From assembly GCA_051453625.1 (NCBI GenBank), contig JBOZIK010000001.1, positions 153,664,982-153,728,981 on the forward strand: a DNA stretch of 64,000 nucleotides, read 5' to 3'. The DNA is from Welwitschia mirabilis (Eukaryota > Gnetophyta > Gnetopsida > Welwitschiales). Positions 1 to 12,650 of this stretch are shown piece by piece. The translations under genes were made by a program, and so were the position numbers. The notes beneath the pieces are model-generated. The model had not been told where the DNA came from. It searched no databases and was given only the letters and a program-made list of their open reading frames with translations. Within the stretch, counting starts at the first letter, position 1, and each line of letters begins with the position of its first letter.

Positions 1-225
1 TATCACTACTTAGGAAGCCTTAAAGTATTTTATTTTAGTCCATGATAAGGGAAGTGCAATCATAATCAAATAAATAGAAACCCATGAATCATGGCCAACT
101 TACCCCTCAGTGGCATTTCCATAGCTACCAACATTGCCAAAGATCCCTTTTAGAAAAATTTACCTTGTTAAAATAGGAAATCATGGTGATGATGTATTTA
201 GTTTATAAATAATATATCATGGTTA
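1..225 (-). other. Conserved non-coding block between integrase and third ORF (copy 1, cut by window edge)
   Basis: Read on the minus strand this matches the blocks at 7375-7615, 11215-11440, 22600-22850, 44585-44800 and 55550-55780. Shared landmarks are a stretch around TAGCTATGG-AACTCCACT and a GTAGTGGTTG-like segment. No frame is open across it. In complete copies it lies just after integrase, which agrees with the integrase remnant at 600-860 on its upstream side. Confidence 0.75.
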
Positions 226-227
226 TT

Positions 228-230
<3 letters not shown>

Positions 231-262
<32 letters not shown>
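231..262. repeat. (CT)16 microsatellite
   Basis: Sixteen uninterrupted CT units sit at the edge of the conserved block, where other copies have a short A- or T-rich run. Confidence 0.97.
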
Positions 263-267
<5 letters not shown>

Positions 268-599
268 ATATATAGATCTTCAAAATAAATCCCACATGAC
301 CATATACTCTAAAAGACTAAGGTAAAGCAATGAGATGAAAAACAAGGAAAGAATACCCCCAAATAACTAAAGACTTATAAATTAAGAGAAAATACCAGGA
401 AAAAAAAGAATATTTCTTTAAAATTAAGTTCATAGATATTTTAATGTATTAAGATTAGGTGAATCCAATCCTATCACTTTTGAAATGCCCAAAATAAAAA
501 TTACTAGTTATGGTAACTTTATAAAGTAAAACATAAGTCAAGTTAAAGATGTTCAAGTGATAGCATGACATCTACAAAAAGAATAGGCTAAAAAAGAAT

Positions 600-860
600 T
601 TAGATAATGATAGGAGAAAATTTCAAAACAACTTCTTCTATCATGTTCAAAGTCTTTTGCTAATTCATGGATTTGTAATCTTTATCCATTTCTTTGAATT
701 TTCCAAGTTTTCAAATTGGAAATCTTAACTAAGCCATAAAAAATATACTTTCTTTAAAAGATATGGGCCTAACCATCTATTGTCTATTAAAAATCAAGGG
801 AAAAAAATAACAACATAAAATAAAAAAGAAAAAACAAAATTAAACTAGAAATAATTTTTA
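600..860 (-). pseudogene. Integrase C-terminal remnant, Athila-like
   Basis: The reverse complement resembles the end of the integrase at 21990-22200: the segment around WLG-Y, then a K-VHF/L stretch and the GS-E-I-L-like tail. Only the last part of integrase is present. Immediately upstream on the minus strand the sequence changes to the unfamiliar ORF at 1030-2800 instead of the integrase core, so this is a deletion or rearrangement product. Confidence 0.6.
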
Positions 861-1029
861 TTAAAATGTAAATCCTATTTAATACTTTATTGAAATAAAG
901 AAAAAGAAATGTTTATTGTCTTAGAACTATGATCCTACGATATCACACTTTCTTAGAAAAATAAGGATTAAATTAAATATTTACCAATTAATAAAAAATA
1001 AAAAGTATATAATCATTTTTTAATAATAT

Positions 1030-2800
1030 TAACTAGAGGTAAAAATAATAAAAGGATAAAATTTTAATAGCAAAAATTTTAGAATTTAAATAAGAGATAA
1101 AGAAGTGACAAATATAATTAAAGAAAAATGTCTTATTGAAACGACATAACTCATGAGTATCATCATATAATTCATTCAAGAAACTATTCAAAGAATGGAT
1201 TTAAGATGGCTCTTTAGAAAATCTAGTAAGATCAAGAAGCTTTATATCATTTAATTCAAGATATGAATTTTCATTAAAGAAGTAAGGCTTCTTCTATTTA
1301 GCATGATGAAATGACATTTTATCTCCATAAGATTTACTAATAATATAAGAGATAAAAAAATTCATATAACTCATAGAAAAACAATCTCTTATAAACAAAT
1401 TAAAACATAGATTTCATTTAAAGCATAATACTAAACATGAAAGAAATTAATGGTATAATTTGTGATTCAAGGCTTTTGAGGAAACTTGTTAGGATGATTA
1501 ATTTAGTTAAATTTAACATACCTAAGAAGATACTTAATGTTTAATTCTAAGAATGGATTTAGAGTTTTAAGTTATTCCAACTCTTACTTTTGAAAAGAAT
1601 AATCATTAAAATCATAAGGTAAAGTGAAATTTGTAAAAGAGGAAAAGATGTGACCTTTTGTATTACTTGGAGTTATAAAAGGAAAGGACGAGAAGATTTT
1701 TGGATTAAATTCCTCAATGTGATTTGTTTCATTAAAATAAATGAGAGGAATATCATTTGAAAAATTAGTTAAATGTTTAAATGGAAGAGAAAAAGAAATG
1801 TTATCATTGTCAAGATCACAAGATGATGTAGAAGTAATAGTATGAGAAGGAATGTTATTTATGGTTTTTCATGGAAGTACAAGTGAAAGCAATGGAAAAA
1901 TATGTTTGGACTCTTTAAGTTGGATTATTTCATTAAAAGGTATAAGTATATTTTCCATTAAGTTTGTTTGATTTTTAATAGGTTTTTCTTTATTCCTCTC
2001 TTCCTCATTATTGACTTCATTATTACTTGATTGATTTATTTCTTCATTATCATCTTTAATACTATCTCCCTCTTCTTCATTATTTTTATCATCATCAATT
2101 ACTACATCTTGATCTTCTTTATTATAGTTATTATTGTTTTTTTAGGATTATTATCTTTTTTAACATTATTTAACTTATCAAAAATATCATTAAAAAGATC
2201 ATACAAAGAAGATTTCTCATTAATTTCATTATGTGATGAAAGATGTTCTATTATTTTTTGAGTTGATTCTTTTTCCTTTATATTGAATAATTTAGTGAAT
2301 TTTAAATTGTAGTTCTTATTTTCACTTATTGAGTTGCTATAACTGAGTGTCATATCCAAATTCTATTTGGATGATAGAGGTAGAAGACTTCATAATGGAA
2401 ATTCCCCATTGATTTCTCTTTCTTATGTGAAATCTCTAATAATTTCATATATTATAATTTAAAAATAGGTTTAACACCTTCATCACAAAGTAAATGAAAA
2501 TCAAGGATATGATTAAAAATTTCAATATCACCATCATCATCTCCTCTTTTATCTTTCTCATCATTTTGTTGCATCTCATTATTTTTTAATTTATTAGATT
2601 TATCAAAAGAAGAAATGTAATCATTATCTTTCTCATGGATTAAAGAATTTTTGAATTTTCATGAATTGATTCTTTTATTTCATCTTGATTTTCTAATAAG
2701 ACTTGCATGAGGTTATAATTTAGTTTAGCTTCTAATAAATAGTCATATTTATTCATATTATTTGACAATGGAGTTGAATCATTATTATTCTCCTTTTATT
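1030..2800 (-). pseudogene. Degraded Asn/Asp/Glu-rich ORF of unknown function beside an LTR
   Basis: I do not recognise this protein. On the minus strand, pieces of open frame follow one another from about 2770 down to 1575, with a further open stretch at 1400-1030. They are separated by about three frameshifts, one at a poly-A run near 2120, and by a few stops. The visible part is very rich in Asn, Asp, Glu, Lys and Ser, with a run such as DDDKNNEEEGD near 2050, then a hydrophobic, Phe/Pro/Ser-rich half (FSSFPF, HIFSSF). Stops are far rarer than expected in such AT-rich DNA. It lies just inside the LTR at 2822-3918, where gag is expected, but I see neither the gag core of the copies at 16901 and 59225 nor protease or RT. 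It could be a gag variant, an extra ORF, or captured sequence. Confidence 0.5.
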
Positions 2801-2821
2801 GTTCATCTACTAATATGTTCT

Positions 2822-3918
2822 TGTTGCAGTGTGTATTTATATAATGTTTACATCCTGAGTAGATTTTTATTAATCACAAATAATAATACATAAACACAAA
2901 ACACTAATATAGATGAGAGTAACTCAAATGTTATAATCTGTTGAAGGACAAAGTAGGAAATAAGAGAGTTTCCTTTTACAAAGAAATACTTGCATCCTAA
3001 TCTATAAAATAACTTGCAATGCCTGAAAGTAAATATAATACACTAATGAAAAGCTAATCTAGGAAAAGAAAACAAAAATTCACTTAACCTAAACTAACTA
3101 AGTATAATCTTGACAAAGGTTGCCTTCATAACCAATATTCCTATAGAACATGTCATTGGATTAGAATCAATATAAGCTATAAGGGTGAGAAACAATTACA
3201 AATTAAAAGCAAAAAAGAAAATGTTTTTGTATTAAGTTTCAAACAACATCTATATTACAAAGTAACTACATCTTAATGGAGGAAACATCATCCAATGCCA
3301 AGGAAACATATCTCTAGAACTACAAGATGGATCTCTATCTTTGCAATCTCCTGTTACAATAATTTAAGGTGTAAATAAAGAGAAGTAGGGGTCAAGGGTG
3401 ATATATCTATTTATTGATACAAACACATAACAATAAAGATAGAAAGATGTAGGTAAACTATAATAACCATGCTAGGGAAATACAGAAAATACAAGTGATA
3501 GAAGTTAGCTAAATGTTCAGTATAGACATTATAATAGTATCATCTAGCTGGTCATTCAGATGATAGAAAAGATGATGCCCTTATGATTAATGTATGTCAG
3601 CTGCTAGATAGACTATAGTTATTATTCCAATTGACACTCTTTTCACAGTTGTTTATAGAATCATCTGAACGATGAGGTGGATGATGGCCTTTGATAATTC
3701 TTCAATTATTACATCAACTTCAATGTTTTGTAGGAAGTTATCTTTAAAAATGTAAAGTATTCAGATTTGTTTAGAATGTTGTAAATTATCATGAAGATTA
3801 TGTGTTTCCATCCTTTTCATCTTAGCTCTCCATTATCATAGAAATCAAGCATTTACCTATCTATTTATCTATAAAACCACTTAAATACCCTATCAAATAT
3901 GCATAAGTTAGTACAACA
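2822..3918 (-). repeat. LTR, Athila-like subfamily 1 (minus strand)
   Basis: On the minus strand it begins TGTTGTACTAAC and ends GCAACA. It is 1097 bp, against 1096 bp for the related LTR at 15148-16243. A polypurine tract and third ORF lie on one side (3919 upward) and the unknown ORF on the other (2800 downward). It therefore looks like an LTR shared by two recombined internal regions. The LTR hairpin is present near 3105-3128 in decayed form (loop TGTC). I see no clear primer-binding site beside it. Confidence 0.85.
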
Positions 3919-3934
3919 ACATAGCCTCCTACTT
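3919..3934 (-). other. Polypurine tract of the minus-strand element
   Basis: The minus strand reads AAGTAGGAGGCTAT immediately before the LTR start. Equivalent purine tracts precede the LTRs at 39945, 48346 and 54116. Confidence 0.7.
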
Positions 3935-4449
3935 AGCCTTATTAGTTCTTGACAACACTAGGTGGTAAACCATGTTTACGAGCTAACTTATTAAACAATA
4001 AAACAGCTAGGATACTTTGAGGAAATTATCTTACACATATCTATAGAAATTATAGAGATTCAAACTAAATTTTAAAAAATTATAAAAACTAAATAAATAC
4101 CTACCAAAAGCTTAGCTAATCAGTCGTCTAGGTCATCATTCAGACCATGGAGGGGACAACAGTCTTAAAAAGGATTTTTGAAAATTAAGACCTATAACAG
4201 AATTTTTGTCTTTATAGATAATAAAAAATGTAATAAACAACCACTTACTAATTTAAGCTGTCATGAATAGAAAATTTACCCAAGTACAATAAAATAGATC
4301 TTCATCATAAGAAATCAAAAGATAATCATGAAAAATCAAATACAATGAATATATCAGGCTAGAAAAATGATATGTCTATATAAATATTAGAAGAGAGTTT
4401 TTCAGTATAAAAATGTATAGAAGGAAAGATACAAAATAATAATACAAAA
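3935..4449. other. Non-coding stretch between third ORF and LTR, with GTC/GAC half-palindromes
   Basis: No coding signal seen. It carries a cluster (about 4125-4160) of CAGTCGTCTAGGTCATCATTC type, in the same relative place as the perfect palindrome at 25996-26011 and the cluster near 48110-48145. Confidence 0.5.
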
Positions 4450-5735
4450 TCATTCCCTTTATCTATGCATGATGAACTATGGTTTTGACAGCTGACTGAA
4501 GAGCAAAGGGAGAAGAAGAAGGATGCTCAAGGTCTGTGGGGAAATGGATGTTTAGAGATGTAGAGATAGATCTAACTATTTTGTTGCCCTAAACATGAAC
4601 CACCTCCGGAATATCTATAGTTACACTCTACTGAATGGAGATAATGTACTGATGCATGACTACCATCTAATCCCCAGTGTAATATGCTCTCCTCTCAATA
4701 GATAGGATCTGTTGCTCAACTCTCTACTTGAAGAATAGAATCTGTTGCTCAACTTCTACTCAAAATTCTACAACCTCTGATTAATGGAGTGTCTTGGTAG
4801 TCTCCTCTAGAAGGGCCTATATCTACTCTAATGAAGCTCTAACTATAGGTCTCTGTACCTGAGGTCTCTTTATCTCTTCTAGTACTTATATAACCATATC
4901 TTATAAATAATAAGTAAAAGTATAAATACATGAAAAATGTTACTCATTAATGGAGTTACGTATCTCAAATTATCTGAAAAAAGCTAAGAGAAAGTATGGA
5001 TAACCATGTATCTATAGATGTCATGTCTTAATCCTAGACCTAAGTCTCCTTTAAATAAAGGTCAATAAATCTATTTGCTCCCCCTAACGAAAAGCTTCTA
5101 GAATCTATAAATGTGCAATCATAGCATGATTGTCATGGTATGATGGATAGATGTTATGAATTAGTCCTCTATGTAAAACTCTATATGCAGGAATTAGCTG
5201 GGTAACATTTACCCCTTATCAATTAGTGGTCATATTAGCTAGAATGTTTACAATGGTGTTGTAAGCTCGATGCTCCTTTGTCCTACTAGCTAAATGAATA
5301 TTCAAGTTTTCAAGTCCTATGAGATATTTAATGACTACAATGTAAGATGAAATAATATCAATTTCATGATCTAAAATGTATGCAATAATCATGTCCTGTA
5401 GCTGATCACGAGTATCTAGTCGCCTCTCTATATGCATGGTGTCATAGATCTCTCTCATCTCAAAAGCATAATATGCATCATGCGCATCTGTGATCCATAT
5501 AAGCTATAACTTTATCAATCTTTAATTAACCTATGGCTCTATGTAGCTTATGAAATCACCAAAATATCTCTCTACATAAATGCTAGCTATCTGTATGCTC
5601 AAGGATCATCTGTGTCAAGATGGTGGATGTGTGAGCTCTGCATGTTATATCTCAGGATCAATCAAAGGACCTACTGCCTACTTTATAAATTTAGCTAAAT
5701 CCTCTGACTATCTAGCTCTACATATATGTGGCCTA
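4450..5735 (-). pseudogene. Third ORF (post-integrase, env-position protein), Athila-like subfamily 1
   Basis: This is the protein encoded between integrase and the 3' LTR. The best-preserved piece (5458-5219) opens with REIYDTMHIER, which matches REFYNTMHIER in the copy at 24400 and KEIYDTMHIEQ in the copy at 46370. Further on, the LHRGLIHN motif (about 5180-5140) is shared by the same copies. The end is placed at a minus-strand TGA at 4452, aligned with the end of the other copies. The layout recalls the putative plant transposon protein domain and Athila ORF families; that link comes from memory of the REFY and LHR motifs. The C-terminal half is predicted to be coiled coil, then a Pro-rich tail. 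Function in these elements is unknown; it is often called env-like from position only. Many stops make this copy dead. Confidence 0.7.
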
Positions 5736-7374
5736 CTCAACTGCAAACACTAAACTTGTCATGTGAAAACAGATAAACAAGTTGAAAATATAGCATGGAT
5801 GCACAATAATGACTCCTAAAAATCGAAGAAAATTATTAAAAATTATAAAAATATGTCCTACTCACCTAAAATATGCAATGCATCCTGAATTGCTTAATCA
5901 TGAAAAAAAAAAGGATAAAAATGAAGAAAATCTGAATACTATGTATGTAGTAGGCCCCATAAGAAGTGAAAAATCTAAGTATCCAAATGAAAAATCTAAT
6001 TCAGTAAAGATGTAGAGTACATCACACTAATCAATTTTTCTTAAAGGATCACTGTGATTTAACTTATAGTTTACAAGAAAACAAGTGCAAAGATTAAGAA
6101 CCTAAAAATAGCTCGTAATATGCAAAAGTAATCATAACTCAAAAAATACACGGTCAAATTCAGATCCATAAGTCCCAAAATGAAGAGCACAGTAAAATAA
6201 TTGATATGTGTCAAAACTACATGTTGAAAGGCTGAAAAATAGGAGAAAAAAATAAAAAATTAAGTGGAAAGGAAAAACATACCTCATTTTTCCAAATTTA
6301 AAGAAATCTTATGAATTTGGCAATGAAATCAAGTAGGACAAGTCCTAAAATTTTGGTACTAACCAGAGGGGTCATCATCTCTCAAAAGAATGAAAGAAAA
6401 TAATGAGAAAATGAGTGAAAATGAGGAGAAAAGGTTTGAATAATGCTTTTATGACACTATGTTCTAGTCGCATTATCCAGACAACACCCTAAAGATGATT
6501 GATAGTAAAAATCATATTGTCATCTTCCACTGTGTCATTCGAATGATAAGGGAGATGATGGAAGATAAAAAATTTTCAGAAAAAAATTGTGAGCCAAGAA
6601 ATTTAGGCTCAAGTAGGATTGTTAAAGTGATAGTTCTGAAAAGGAAAAGGACAAAAAACAAAAAAAACATAGAGAAAATATGAGAAAAAAAGAAAAAAAT
6701 CAAAGGAAGAGGGATAGCAATACACAAAATGAAAAAACTATAGCTGAAAAACAAAAATAGACTATCTTGGTTAAAAACTTGTAATAAAGACTAAATGAAT
6801 GTGCTCGAATAGAATAATGAAAGTATGATAGACTTAGAACTCAATAACGTACAAGGGAATTTATGAATACTATGAAAAAAGATATTCTTTTTAAAAATTA
6901 TTATTTTATGAAAATTCGTTTTGAGAAAAACATTTTATCATGATTGAACAGCAAGAAACTATACTAAATGATAAGGTCTTAAGGGAAAATAAAAAAAAAA
7001 ATGTAGAAATGACTTTAAAAGGTAGACTCAACAACTAAAGAAAACTAGAGTGAAAATGGACACAAGAAACAAGAAGAAGATTGTTTACCTATTCTAAGTA
7101 CTAACTTAGCAAACTCTCAAGGAAAATATCATAACATCACCTCAGTAATTATGTATGACAAAATGTATTAACTTCATAAAGTTTATTCAAAAAGGCAATG
7201 GTTATGGCGATATCTAAAATTTTAAGTGTTTAGAACAATGAATATCAAAACCACAAGTTAGTTGAGAAAGGGACTCACTTGCTTTCCCTTCATAAACTCA
7301 CTAAAATCTTTAAAAGTGAAAATGATCAAGAGGGAATACTAAGAGTCTAAAAAATAAGCAATGCCTCTGATAAT
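5736..7374 (-). other. Long spacer between the conserved block and the third ORF
   Basis: No protein recognised; the small open frames here look like chance. A half-palindrome cluster lies at about 6463-6570. The part nearest the third ORF (about 5750-5775) ends, on the minus strand, in a pyrimidine-rich stretch like the possible splice acceptor at 24398. Confidence 0.5.
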
Positions 7375-7615
7375 ACTAGAAACATCACTGATCCCCAACC
7401 TCAAAGTTTTTATTTCTTTTACCATGATGAGGGGAGTCTAAGCATTGTTAGAAGAGTAAAAACCTATGAAGCATAGCCAACTGAACCCCCAGTAGAGTTC
7501 TCACAGCTATCATATTACAATGTCAAAGGCTCCTATCCAAAATATTTACCCTAGTGTACTTGTGGTAAGACATCATGGTAACCATGTTTTTTAGATAGCA
7601 CAAATTGAAAACATC
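7375..7615 (-). other. Conserved non-coding block between integrase and third ORF (copy 2)
   Basis: On the minus strand it reads through TAGCTGTGAGAACTCTACTG and ends TTATCAGAGGCATTGCTTAT, matching the copies at 11215, 22600, 44585 and 55550. It is non-coding in all three frames. Confidence 0.8.
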
Positions 7616-7949
7616 ATGGCCTTTATTTCATTCTTTTTTTTAATAAAATTCTCACATGATAATACACTCAAAAAAGACAAAGATGAATAAATGAGATAAA
7701 AGACATGAAAGAATACTCCAAAATAACTTAAGATTTAAATATCATTAAAAAAAATACAAGAAACTAAGGCATGTTCCTTTAAATAAAGTTCATAGACATG
7801 GGAATGTCTCAAGATTGGGTGAATCCAATCTTACCACCTATAAATGCCTAATTATAAAACTAATCCTGATACTTCACAAAGTATTGAAAGATGATTAGGT
7901 AATATCATTATATTTAACCAAAGGAATAGGCTAAGAAAAAACTTAGATA

Positions 7950-8833
7950 ATGATAGAATGGAAGTCCTCCTCACTGAGGGGAACCTCCAAAACAAATGCT
8001 TCTATCATGTTCACATTTGCATCTAAGGATCCCTTATATAATTTCAACTATTACCCATTAACCTTATAAATCTCTTTAGTTTCTAAATCTAAAATTTTAA
8101 CTAAGTTATTAAAATGTACTTTCCTTACAAGATAAGGATATAACCATTTAAAGGTCAACTTGTTATTCAAAAGATAAACTCTAGTCTTATATAGTAAGAC
8201 AAGTTGACCTGGTTTAAACTTTTTATGAAAAATACTTTTATCATGTTTGAATGAATTAATTGATGATGTATGGCATTAGTTCTTTTTTCATCAAAATGAT
8301 CTAATTGAGCTAATCTATACTTGAGACTTTCATTAAGATCTACAAGATTTAGTTGATAAGATGTATAGTAAGAATTGTAATACATATCAACTGATAAGAT
8401 ACAAATTTTATTGTAAACAAGTTCATAAGATGAGAAACCAAGAGAAGTATGTCAAGTAGTATGGTAGGCCCAAAGTACATCTTCAAGCTTAGAAGCCCAA
8501 GTCTTTTTATTAATAGAGACAAGTTTTTGAAGCATTTTTTTTAATTTCTCTATTAGTATTTTTAGCTTATCCATTTGTTTAAGGATGATGAGCATAAGAT
8601 ATTCTATGCTCAATACCAATGGACCAAAGAACTTTCTTAAAAAGTGAATTTATAAAATAAGTAATCTGATCACTAGTGATGACTCTAGGAAAAACAAACC
8701 TTTGAAAGATAAGAAATCTAAAAAAATGACAGACAATGTTGGCATCATTCAAAGAAGTAGGTATGACTTCAACATTTAGTCACATAATGAACAACCACTA
8801 AAATGTATTTTTTATTAAAAGAAGGTGGATGAA
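7950..8833 (-). pseudogene. Integrase, core and C-terminus, cut by an assembly gap
   Basis: Degraded integrase. Near 8560 the minus strand reads T-N-G-stop-A-K-N-T-N-R-E, where the catalytic Glu of the DDE triad should be the residue read here as Lys (codon at 8561-8563). A DVLWAYHTT-like segment and the SYQLNLVDLNE segment (about 8370-8310) match the integrase at 21660-21850. The N-terminal part is lost in the N run that follows. Dead. Confidence 0.75.
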
Positions 8834-8933
8834 NNNNNNNNNNNNNNNNNNNNNNNNNNNNNNNNNNNNNNNNNNNNNNNNNNNNNNNNNNNNNNNNNNN
8901 NNNNNNNNNNNNNNNNNNNNNNNNNNNNNNNNN
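8834..8933. other. Assembly gap, 100 N
   Basis: An exact 100-N spacer of unknown true size. Integrase of one copy abuts the third ORF of another across it, both on the minus strand. Confidence 0.99.
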
Positions 8934-9640
8934 ATTTGAGTCTCCTCTAGATAAAGTTAAGTCCATCTACTTCCCTTGCCTAAAAGTTACCAAAATCTAT
9001 AAATGCACCACCATGATGTAATTGTCATAAAATGATGAGCTGATGTTATGAATCAACTCTCTGTGTAATACTTTGTATGTGGGGTTTAACTGAATAACAT
9101 TTATCCCCTATCGATCAGTAGTCAAGTTAGCCAATATATTCAAAATGATGTTGTATGCTTGATGCTCCTCGGTTTCATCAGTTGAATAAATGTGCATGCT
9201 TCCAATCCCACTAATATCTATAGTAGCTATAATATAGGATGGAAGAATGGTCGTGGTCTCATTTAAAAGCACTGATCATATCCTACAGCTAAACATGAGC
9301 ATCAGGTCTCCTCTCTATGTGTATGGTGTCATAAAACTCTCTTGTATTCAATACGTAATAAGATTCATGTGCATCTATAATCCAATGGATCCATAAGTCT
9401 ATTAGTCTATGATCTATATCAGGCTCTATACAACTCATGAAGTTGCCAAAATGCTACTCAACATAGATGCTAGTGGTCTGTATACTCAAAGAATGACCAT
9501 GTTGAGGTGGCTGATGTGCAGGCTCCACATGCTCAATATCTAGATATACTATAGGATCCTCATCCTATTCTACTACCTCATCCTTAGCCTTGTCCTATCT
9601 TGCTCTACATGCATGGATCTTACTCAATTAAAAATACAAA
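8934..9640 (-). pseudogene. Third ORF, N-terminal half, second minus-strand copy
   Basis: On the minus strand this aligns with the third ORF at 24400-25110 and at 5735-5060: the REFY-TMHIE region near 9340-9310, the LHRGLIHN region near 9080-9040, and a segment ending near the gap equivalent to WRRLR. The rest of the ORF is missing at the gap. Frameshifts and stops throughout. Confidence 0.65.
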
Positions 9641-11214
9641 AATTGTCATGCAAAAATAGAAAGACAAGTTAAAAATATCATATAAATGCACAATAACGAT
9701 CCCTAAAATTGATGAAAAATTATGAAAAATATTGAAAATATGTTCTAACCTCCCCTAAAAGGTGCAATGAATTCAAAATTATTTAAATATAAGAGAAAAA
9801 ATGAAAAATATGTGAAAAATGTGAAAACTATAGTTTTAACGGGTCTCACATAAAGTTAAAATTCAAAGTGCTCAAATGAAAATTATAATTTAGCAAAGTC
9901 ATAGAATACAATTAAATTGATTAATTTTATTTAAAGGACCACTACTTTTCAACCTATGATTTGCAAGAAAATGAGTGTAAAAGATAGAAATTTGAAAATA
10001 CCTTATAGTATGGAAAAATACTTATAACTCGAAAAATATGCAGTGAAATTCAAATCTGTAAGTCCTAAAATAAAGAGCATGAAAAATTGAATGATATAGA
10101 TGAAAAATGCATGTTAAAAGACTAAAAAATAGGAGAAAAAAGTGGAAAATAAGAGGAGAGAGAAACATACCTCATTTTGGAAAGTCTACTGAGATCTGAT
10201 AAATCTAGTAATGAAATTGAGTGGAACAAGTTTTTGAATGTTGGTATAAGCCAGAGGGATTATTGTCTCTCCAAGGAATGGGCAAAAATAACCCCAAAAA
10301 AAAAAGAGAAAATGAGAAAAAAAGGATTTAGTCCATAGTGTTATCACACTATCATCTAGTCACATCGTTTGGGTGATAGCCCTAGAATAACTCTCAGAAA
10401 AAATTCAACCATTATTCACTCAGTGTTATATAGAAGACATGGTGGATGATAGGGAATGAAAAATATTTTCAAAAAGAAAAATATCAGTTAGAAAATTTAG
10501 GCTCAAATATGATTGTTTAAGTAGAAGTTCTAAATAGAAAAATGCAAAAAGATAGAAAACTAAATAGAAAACCAAAAAATAAAGGAAAAAATAAACACAT
10601 AAAAAAAAGAAAAACCATGGCTAAAAAAAAAAAACTATCTAAGTTAGAGACTATAATAAAACTATATGAATATGCTTGAATAGATAATGAAAGCATGATA
10701 AACTCATAACTCTATAAGCTATAAGGAAACTCATAAAAAAAAAGGAATAAAAAGATGTTAATTTTAATTTTTCAAATGCTTTCTGAAAAATCATTTATCA
10801 TGAAAGAATAATAAGGAAACTGCTAAATGATTAAGGTTCAACAAAAGAATAGAAAATGCATAAATAACTTTAAAACCCTTAACTCAAAAACCAAGGAAAC
10901 ATAGAGTGAAAATGGATACAAGAAACAAGGAGAAGATTATTTACATATCCTAAATACTAATCTAGAAAACTACCAAAGAAAAAATCATAACATTACTAGA
11001 GTAAATATGCATAACAAAATGTATATAATTCATAAAGTTCAATAAAAAAGGCAATGGTTATGGTGACAGTTAAAGCTTCGAATGCATGGAACAATGAATA
11101 TTAAAATCAAAAGTTACTTAGAAATGAACTAACCTACTTTCATCCCACAAACACACCTGAATCTTAAAAGTAAAATGAACAAGTGGGAATACTAGAAGTC
11201 TAGAAAATAAGTAA
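9641..11214 (-). other. Spacer of the second minus-strand copy
   Basis: No coding signal. It parallels 5736-7374 piece by piece, including a half-palindrome cluster at about 10355-10450 and, next to the conserved block, the segment with GCAATGGTTATGGTGAC at about 11050. Confidence 0.55.
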
Positions 11215-11440
11215 GGCCTCTGATGATACTAAGAATACCACCAATCCATAACCTCAAAGTTTATTTCTTTTTCCATGATGAGGGATGTGCAACCACTATT
11301 AAAGGAGTAAGAACCTATTAAGCATGGCCAACTGACCTCCTAGTGGAGTTCCCATAGCTATTAACATTGTCAAAGGTTCCTTTTGGAAATTTATCCTAGT
11401 GTGATAGAACATCATGGTGATCATGTATTCTTCTTTAAAG
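11215..11440 (-). other. Conserved non-coding block (copy 3)
   Basis: The minus strand includes TAGCTATGGGAACTCCACTA and the ATTCTTAGTATCATCAGAGG end shared with the other copies. Confidence 0.8.
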
Positions 11441-11774
11441 CATAAAATATAATAGCTCATAGTCATTATTATTTTTTGCCCCTAAAAATTCGCACATGAT
11501 CACATACTCAAAAAAAAAAAAAATGAAGATGAATAAGTGAGATAAAAGATAGAAAAGAACACTCTCAAATAATCAAAAATCTTAACATTATTGAAAAAAA
11601 AGAAACCAAGGCATCTTCCTTTAAATGAAATCCATAGACATGAGAATGTCTCAAGATTAGATGAATTTAATCTTACCACTGTAAATGCCCAAGTATAAAA
11701 ATAGTCATGAAAATCATTAAGCAATACATAAGTTAAGTTTGAAAGATGATTAGATAATATCATAATATCAACCA

Positions 11775-12650
11775 AAAAAGTAGGCCAAGAAATAACTCAA
11801 AGAATGATAGGGAGAAAGTTCTCCTCATCAAGGGGAGCCTCCAAAACAAATGCTTTTATCATGTTTGTGATTGCATCTAAAGATCCTTCATATAATTTCA
11901 ACCATTGCCCATTAACCTTTAGAATCTCTCTAGTCTCTAAGTCTAAAATCTTAACTGATCCATTAAGATGCACTTTCTTTGCAAGGTACAAATATAATCA
12001 TTTAGAGATCAACTTGTTATTCAAAATATAAACTCTATTATTATATAACAACACAAGTTGACTGGGTTTAAACTTTTTATGAAAAATCTTTTTATCATAT
12101 TTGAAATTTGTTTGGGCTTTGTGGATTAATTGTCAATGTATGACACGATTTCTTTTTTCATCAAGATGATTTAATTGGGCTAATATATATTTAAGGTTTT
12201 CATCAAAATTCATAAGATTAAGTTGATAAGATGCATGATAAGAATTGTAACACACATCAAACTCGTAACACACAAACTTTATTGTATACAAGTTTATAAG
12301 GTGAAAAACTAACAGAAATATACCAAGTAGTATATTAAGCCCAAAGTACATCATTAAGCTTAGAATCCCAAGATTTTTATTAATAAAAACAAGTTTTTGT
12401 AGCATTTTCATTATTTCTCTTTTGGCATTTTTAGCCTATCCATTAGTTTAAGGATGATAAGCATAATCTACTCAATGTTCTATACCAATGGACAAAGGAA
12501 GTTTCTTAAAAATTTAATTAATGAAATAAGTACCCTAATCACTAATGATAACTCTAAGAAAAGCAAATCTTTAAAATATACAAGTTCTAAAAAAATGACA
12601 AATAGTTCATACATCATTCAAATAAATAGGTATGGCTTCAACCCACTTAA
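11775..12650 (-). pseudogene. Integrase core and C-terminus, second minus-strand copy, truncated at the N-terminus
   Basis: The minus strand starts at a VEAIPIYLNDV-like segment at about 12640, inside the catalytic core, so the zinc-binding part and the first catalytic Asp are missing. The second Asp (ISD near 12545) is visible. The catalytic Glu position reads Lys (codon 12430-12432, in N-G-stop-A-K-N-A). The C-terminal tail is well kept: 11991-11797 has LAKKVHLNGSVKILDLETRE and VNGQWLKLYEGS. The break at about 12650 coincides with a perfect inverted repeat. Confidence 0.75.

Noticed and set aside
2031-2261. Plus-strand open frame with many Ile/Phe residues, like a membrane protein
   Set aside because: It is the antisense of the Asn/Lys-rich minus-strand frame; the hydrophobicity comes from reading AAT/AAA codons backwards.
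2795-2821. tRNA-Asp primer-binding site beside the minus-strand LTR
   Set aside because: Only about half to two thirds of positions fit even allowing C-to-T and G-to-A change; not convincing.
6512-6754. Hydrophobic minus-strand open frame
   Set aside because: A-rich spacer DNA read in antisense gives Phe/Ile/Leu runs; it is not conserved in the parallel spacer at 9641-11214.
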